Origin: Triglochin maritima
Taxonomy: Eukaryota > Streptophyta > Magnoliopsida > Alismatales > Juncaginaceae
DNA length: 64,000 nucleotides
Assembly: GCA_963682175.1 (NCBI GenBank)
Contig: OY821777.1
Coordinates: 16,016,001 to 16,080,000, forward strand
Reading direction: 5' to 3'
Made by a program: the position numbers and the translations under genes. The number at the start of each line of letters is the position of its first letter. The first letter of the stretch is position 1. Shown piece by piece: positions 58,958-64,000 of the stretch. The notes beneath the pieces are model-generated. The model was given only the letters and a program-made list of their open reading frames with translations, did no database searches and was not told the DNA's origin.

Positions 58958-60605
58958 TGTGGGAAGCGTGGTCATTTTTCGAACGAGTGTCGGTCGCAAA
59001 AGGAGAGCTCCAACCGTGGTCATGTATGTTGAATGCTTCAATTGTGGGAAGCGTGGACACTTTGCTAGTGAGTGTTGGTTGAAAAAGAAGGTGGAAGAGA
59101 GTTTCAACCTTGTTGACTTGGAGGAGAGACCGAACAAGGTGTTTCGTACCTTGATACAGGAGCGAGCAATCACATGTGTAGCTATAGACACATATTTGCT
59201 CACTTGGAGGAAGGCATGCAAGGACATGTCTCTTATGGTGACACTTCAAATGTGCACGTGGAAGGACAAGACCACATCATGATCCAAGTGAATGATGGAT
59301 CACACAAGCTCATTTCCAACGTCTACTGTGCAGGAGATGAAGACCAACATAATTAGCATGGGACAATTTTTGGAGAAAGGTTATTCGGTTTTGATGCAAA
59401 ACCAATACATGTTCTTGCGAGGTCAAGATGGACATTTGATTGTCAAGGTAGAAATGTTCAAAAAATAGATGTTCAAATTAAATCTAACATGTGCTCGTGC
59501 TCGATGCTTGAAAGCATGTGTCAAAGGAGACGATTCGCTGTGGCACATGTGTTATGGGCATGTGAATTTTGGTGGTCTCCAAGAAAGGACGCGAAAGGAG
59601 ATGGTGCATGGTTTGCCGATGATTGAATTCAAAGGTTTTTGTGAGGGGTGCATGGTCGGGAAATTGCCAAAGAAAAGTTTTTCAAATGAGGCGGAATATA
59701 GAGGAAAGAAGCAACCCGAGTTGGTGCATACCGACATTTGTGGACCAATCACTCCGTGTTCGATTAGTAAGAATCGTTATTTCTTGACTTTCATTGATGA
59801 TTTTTTGTGCAAGACTTAAGTGTATTTCTTAAAGGAGAATCAAAAGCAATTGATGTGTTCAAGAAGTTCAAGGCATATGTAAAGAAGTAAAATGGAAATT
59901 ACATTAAGGTATTGAGGAGAGTTCACCTCAACCGACTTAAACGAGTTTTGTGCGGAACATGACATAAAACGTCATTTGACAACCCTTTATTTGCCACAGC
60001 AAAATGGAGTGGTCGATCGCAATAATAGAATCATATTAAACATGGTTCGAAGCATGTTAATGAGTAAAGAAGTGCCCAATGAGTTGTGGGCGGAGACGGT
60101 AGCTTGTGCGGTTTACATCTTAAATCGTTGCAAGACCGCACACTTAGAGGATGTGACTCCACAAGAAGCGTAGAGTGGTTACAAGCCTATGGTTGCACAT
60201 TTAGAGGTGTTTGACAACATAGCATATGTGCATGTACCAAAGGAAAACAGTGTGAAACTTGATGACAGGAGCACCAAGCTATTGTTTGTTTGCTATGATG
60301 AACGATCAAATGCCTATTGGCTTCTTGATCCCACTAATAATAAATTGTTATTAGTCGTGATGTGCAGGTCAATGAAGAGATGAAGTGAGATTAGGGTTCC
60401 AAGAAGGAAATCTCACATGTGTCAAATGAGGAGCAAGAGGTGGAGGTGGCGGATTCCACCGAGCACGAAGTTGTATCATCCGATGATAAAGATATGAGAC
60501 CAAGAAAGACTGACGCTTTGTGACATCTATGAAGTAACAAGTGAGGTTCACATGTTGTGTATTTTAGCTCAAGAAAAAAGTATTGCCGATAATGTTGCTT
60601 GAAAG
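58958..60605 (+). pseudogene. gag end, protease and integrase of copia element C
   Basis: Starts with the rest of the first zinc knuckle, then a second one (CFNCGKRGHFASEC, ~59036-59077). A protease loop region (ASNHMCSYRHIF, ~59160) follows, then pre-integrase (LWHMCYGHVNFGGLQ, ~59538), and integrase blocks HTDICGPITP, FLTFIDDF, LPQQNGVVDRNNR, LWAETVACAVYILN. The catalytic E position reads as D (VVDRNN for VAERKN), a probable loss of function. Stops and shifts near 59817 and 60171. It ends with the linker to RT, which is missing. Confidence 0.85.
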
Positions 60606-60659
60606 GATGCGCAACCTACTTGACATATTGCATGGAGAAGAATTAAGTTCAAGGGGGAG

Positions 60660-60787
60660 TGTTGAATGTTGAACTTAATGTGGAAGTTGAAACGATAAGT
60701 CACAAAACAATTGTAATAACTCGTTTTGAATAGTTTTGATTGATTATTATTACCATGGAAGATAGAATACTAAATGTCTTTATAATG
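60660..60787 (+). repeat. Partial LTR (first 128 bp) before the 3' LTR
   Basis: Starts TGTTGAATGTTGAACTTAAT and stops at ATAATG. A duplicate of the internal tail (GCGCAACCTACTTGG ... AAGTTCAAGG, 60788-60838) follows, and then the complete LTR. The arrangement is tail, LTR fragment, tail, LTR. Confidence 0.85.
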
Positions 60788-60838
60788 TTGCGCAACCTAC
60801 TTGGAATGTTGCATGGAGAAGAATTAAGTTCAAGGAGG

Positions 60839-61168
60839 TGTTGAATGTTGAACTTAATGTGGAAGTTGAAACGATATGTCAAAAAATGATTGTAATAACT
60901 CAATGTGAATAGTTTTGATTGATTATTATTACCATGGAAGATAGAATGCTAAAAGTCCTCATAATGTATAGGAAGTCTAAAAGTCCTTATAGTATTATAA
61001 ATAGCACACAAGTCTAAGTGTGTTATGTGTGCAAGAAAGAATAGAGAAAAATATGTATTTTGTTAAAGTTAGAAGAAGAATTTACAACCTCTCCCCTCTT
61101 GTTGATCTATTTTTCTTATCCATAACCCCACCACCAAATATATATACGAGCATCGTATATTTCCAACA
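60839..61168 (+). repeat. 3' LTR of copia element C (330 bp)
   Basis: TGTTGAATGTTGAACTTAAT ... CGTATATTTCCAACA, followed by ACATC. Contains the same TATTATAAATAGC TATA region near 60990. Confidence 0.9.
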
Positions 61169-61173
61169 ACATC

Positions 61174-64000
61174 TCTACGTTTGAGAAGTATCTTCTTTCC
61201 ATGCGTGGTCTACTAAAAGAGTGTTACATGCTGAGGTACCATATTTTTTTTAAAGTTGTCGATCTCCAAATCAAAATGACAAATTGCATACGAAGCATCA
61301 ACTCTCAACTTCTTGTCAATTTCGAATGAATACCCTCAACTCCCAATCTCCCATTTGTAGCCTCTTATTATTTTATTATTGTCTAAAACAATGATTTCGT
61401 TATTGTATAGGGACGTCATGTCGTAATCTATTCAATCCACATCTATAATAGTACATTGGTTCGACATATATCGGTCCTTGGTTTTTGATCCTTTGGTTCT
61501 TCAAGCTTTCAGCTTCTCAAACTACAAGAAGCCACTGGCACCCCTTTTAATTACACCATTAACACCTTTTTAAAATCTTTGTCAATTAACATCTCTTTTG
61601 ATTCTCTTTATCAATCATTATCTTTATATCATCTTTTGAACCTAGGACCCCAACCATCACCTCTGGTTCCTTATTTCCTATATAAACTTACCTAGTGCAG
61701 GTCTTATTCTCTTTTCTGACTTAATAATCTTAAGGTCTACAAATATATGTGCACGTTGCAAATGTAGCCATGGTATATTATATTTTAGGCTCTTTTTTGT
61801 ATTTAATTACTTAAAGTCGTTTTTATTTGTTAATGCATTTGGATCTTTTCCCGTTGGTATCTCCCGGTTGCAAACTAGTGTTGGCCAATGGATCTATTTT
61901 CGTGTTCTAGAAATGTCTTATAACGCAAAATTAATGACTTAAGGCATAGGATCAAGTAACATTAATGACTAAGGCATAGGATGAAGTAACATGTGTCATA
62001 AATATATAGACAACTATCATTTAGACAAAAATGCCAGAATAAAATTTTGCAAAGAAAGAAAACATTACATTTAAACCTTAACCTAAAAAACGTATCAAAA
62101 CTAACATGAGTATATATGTAAACACCAAGAATATAGGAGTATACATATTATTACATCTAAGTATGTGTGTGCAGATGTTTATATGCAGAAGCCCCTCATA
62201 TTAATCATATAAAATTGTAAGGCAGAAAAAATTTTGGGCAACGATTAGTGTTTGCCCTACAGTTCATTGGCTCTATCCACTAAAACACACTAGTTGCACT
62301 ATTTATTTCAGAAAGAATAGAAAAAAACTCTTTCAGCCATAGCATATCAAGGAATTATTTTATGTAATGATCCACGAGTGCAATCCAAGATAATATTTAG
62401 TTTTATTTTAGTAAATATACTCTGATGAGATCTCATCTGCACATGTTTCCATTACATACGGGCAATATAAGTACTTAAAGTACAAAACTGGTCAATCTGA
62501 TATATGGAGATGAGCTTAGTTATTTCTATTTTGGTATAGAACTTGGTGGGGTCATGAGCTTCTTGAGTTAAAAGAATATAAGAAGAATTAATAGACAAAA
62601 TCCAGCCTTGCTATCGAAGTTTGAGAATTCATTTGCAGATAATTTATTCATATGCAGACAAAATTCGCCAAGGCTGGAGCACTTACGCCGTTACGAGTGT
62701 AAAGGTGTCAATGGTCACAAAACTATAGTGAAAGGTATGACCCACGTGTCAGCACTCTTTACGTCATGGAACAAGGTGTCGAGAACGTACATGCAATGCG
62801 CCCCCGACCCATACATCATTAGGGTTTTTATGCACCTTTCTACCTTTCTATGAGCTAGAGCAATGGCAACATAAACTGGGTGAGGGCAGGCCCAGCCCAT
62901 AGCTGGAGCAGGGTGAGCTCATGTTCTGGGCTTCATTTGCAGGGGGTCTCAAAAAAAAATACATGGACTTATTGGGTTGCAAAGATAATTAGTGCTAACA
63001 CATAAATAACACATAAACATTGATAAATTTGCCTCAAAAAATGCTAGGAGGACAACTTTTCAAGTGATATTGCATTAAGTTAGTGAAAATTTTATTATTT
63101 AAACTATGAGGACAAAAGTTTTCAAATTTAAGAGTCTCGTTGTTGATTTTCGCACAAGACCTCGAAAATTCCCGAGACGACCCTGGGTGAGGGTTTGGAT
63201 GATAAAAAATTGAACAAATTCTCATAAAAATTGATTGAATTTTTTCTAAATTGCATCTAAACACTCTCCATAAGGGTGTCAGTTTTCCCAAAAAACTCAG
63301 AAGCTCAAAAAATAATTTTTTTTAGTTTTCCGTAAGTAATGCAATTTTATCATTGTTGGAGATGAATATTGTTCAACTTAGAAAACATTTGAGGGTAAAA
63401 CTGACTTTTCCCATGAAAAATCAAAAAATTAGGTGGGAGACAATTTTTCATTTTACGTCAAATCATGTTTTTGAAGCCCTAAAATTTCTTAGTTTTTGTA
63501 ACATCAAAACGCATCCTATCTCAACCGTCCACATTTAACCCATATGAACGTGTTTTGTTCTTTTTCCTATTTTTTAAAATAATATAAATGTCCTGTTTTT
63601 GTTATGGGTGTGATTGTTAAGAGTATTTACTATTGAGGCTTGTTCTCGTGTCAGATGGGAAGTTCTAGAAGTAACACCATGTACATTATTTTTACGTCAA
63701 GAAATTTCTTTTGAAATTCAACTTCTAGATTTTTTAAACCTTTTCAAACTACCAATCACCCATAAGTCATTCATGAACTCTACAACTTCCTTGAAGCTAT
63801 GTTGAGTATCAATCACACCCTAATTAGAAGTGCAACCAATTTTCTTAGCAAAAAATTCAAAATAATATATTTTTTTAAAATTTTGTCAAAATAGATTTCA
63901 TTTAAAAGTATTTTTTATACTATACCCGCTACCACCACGTGGTGACACGTCGCCAGTGGCGGAGCCACATGTATGATTGTGGGGGCCACGGCCCCCACTC
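61174..64000. other. Intron/intergenic sequence, no gene recognised
   Basis: AT-rich. A cis-element-like CCCACGTGTCAGCA is at about 62741. A possible short Tourist-like inverted pair occurs at 63185-63269. The last 45 bp (from CCAGTGGCGGAGCCAC) look like the start of a common plant dispersed repeat running out of the window. No MADS-box exon was found on the minus strand. Confidence 0.5.
63185..63269. repeat. Possible tiny MITE (Tourist-like ends)
   Basis: GGGTGAGGGTTTGGATG at the left and, reverse-complemented, GGAGAGTGTTTAGATG at the right, about 85 bp in all. The ends resemble PIF/Harbinger-type MITE termini but no clear 3-bp duplication was verified. Confidence 0.3.

Larger units (their letters stand above)
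56109..61168 (+). mobile_element. Copia element C, complete ends, RT/RNase H deleted
   Basis: 5' LTR 56109-56428, primer site 56432-56443, gag, protease and integrase remains, then a jump from the linker (EVTSEVHMLCILAQEKS, ~60540-60590) straight to the terminal words of copia pol (HIAWRRIKFKG) and the PPT. No RT or RNase H is present. A partial LTR (60660-60787) and a duplicated tail precede the real 3' LTR (60839-61168). A solo LTR (57155-58952) with a nested MITE is inserted in gag. Perfect ACATC duplication on both sides. It lies in presumed intron 1 of the FUL-like gene, in antisense orientation to it. Confidence 0.92.
51764..64000 (-). other. Presumed intron 1 of the FUL-like gene, at least 12.2 kb and retroelement-filled
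   Basis: Everything upstream of exon 2 to the window end lacks a MADS-box exon. About 3 kb (52190-55170) and 5.06 kb (56109-61168) are copia sequence. Long first introns with regulatory function are known for AP1/FUL-type genes. Alternatively the gene is truncated; the sequence cannot decide. Confidence 0.55.

Noticed and set aside
62600..62860. Possible exon near a G-box-like CCCACGTGTC
   Set aside because: Frames on both strands lack MADS-box or other recognisable residues.

Overview
The window is plant nuclear DNA, most likely from a eudicot. Evidence: two intron-containing genes of plant type with GT-AG introns, and many plant LTR retrotransposons (Ty3/gypsy of the Athila/Tat kind with a tRNA-Asp primer site, and several Ty1/copia) plus small hAT-like elements. 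Nothing bacterial or organellar was seen. All coordinates, splice sites and repeat alignments were worked out by eye.

Region 1 (1-11946, minus strand): a Ste20/MST (Hippo-type) protein kinase orthologous to Arabidopsis SIK1. Fifteen coding exons join in phase into 604 codons. The 3' end of the gene lies outside the window. Region 2 (about 12100-18097, resuming at 36357-37139): an old, decayed Athila-like gypsy element with 5' LTR, primer site, leader and gag-pol remains, itself carrying a 1.4 kb LTR with GGTCGACC palindrome arrays.

Region 3 (18103-36351): the main feature. A young Athila-like element sits inside the reverse transcriptase of the old one, flanked by one 5-bp target duplication (CTTGT/CCTGT). 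It is a tandem array of four LTRs and three internal regions. Two units are the same deletion derivative, in which about 6.8 kb from the LTR end to the integrase C-terminus is missing. The third unit is full length with gag, protease, RT, RNase H, integrase and an extra 3' ORF. The leader and the LTR promoter region carry matching pairs of GC-rich hairpins.

Region 4 (37140-46270, minus strand): a decayed copia element, interrupted by a 3.6 kb composite insertion (with another GGTCGACC-array LTR nested in it) and by a 1.1 kb terminal-inverted-repeat element that contains two very large palindromes.

Region 5 (47292-64000, minus strand): a MADS-box gene of the AP1/FUL clade. Coding exons 2-8 are present with a FUL-type C-terminal motif. 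Exon 1, which encodes the DNA-binding MADS domain, is not found, so intron 1 would be longer than 12.2 kb. That stretch holds a broken copia element with two hAT-like MITEs, and a 5.06 kb copia element with ACATC duplications that lacks RT/RNase H and carries a solo LTR in its zinc-knuckle region. The two host genes are ordinary single-copy-type plant genes; nearly everything between them is nested retrotransposon sequence.
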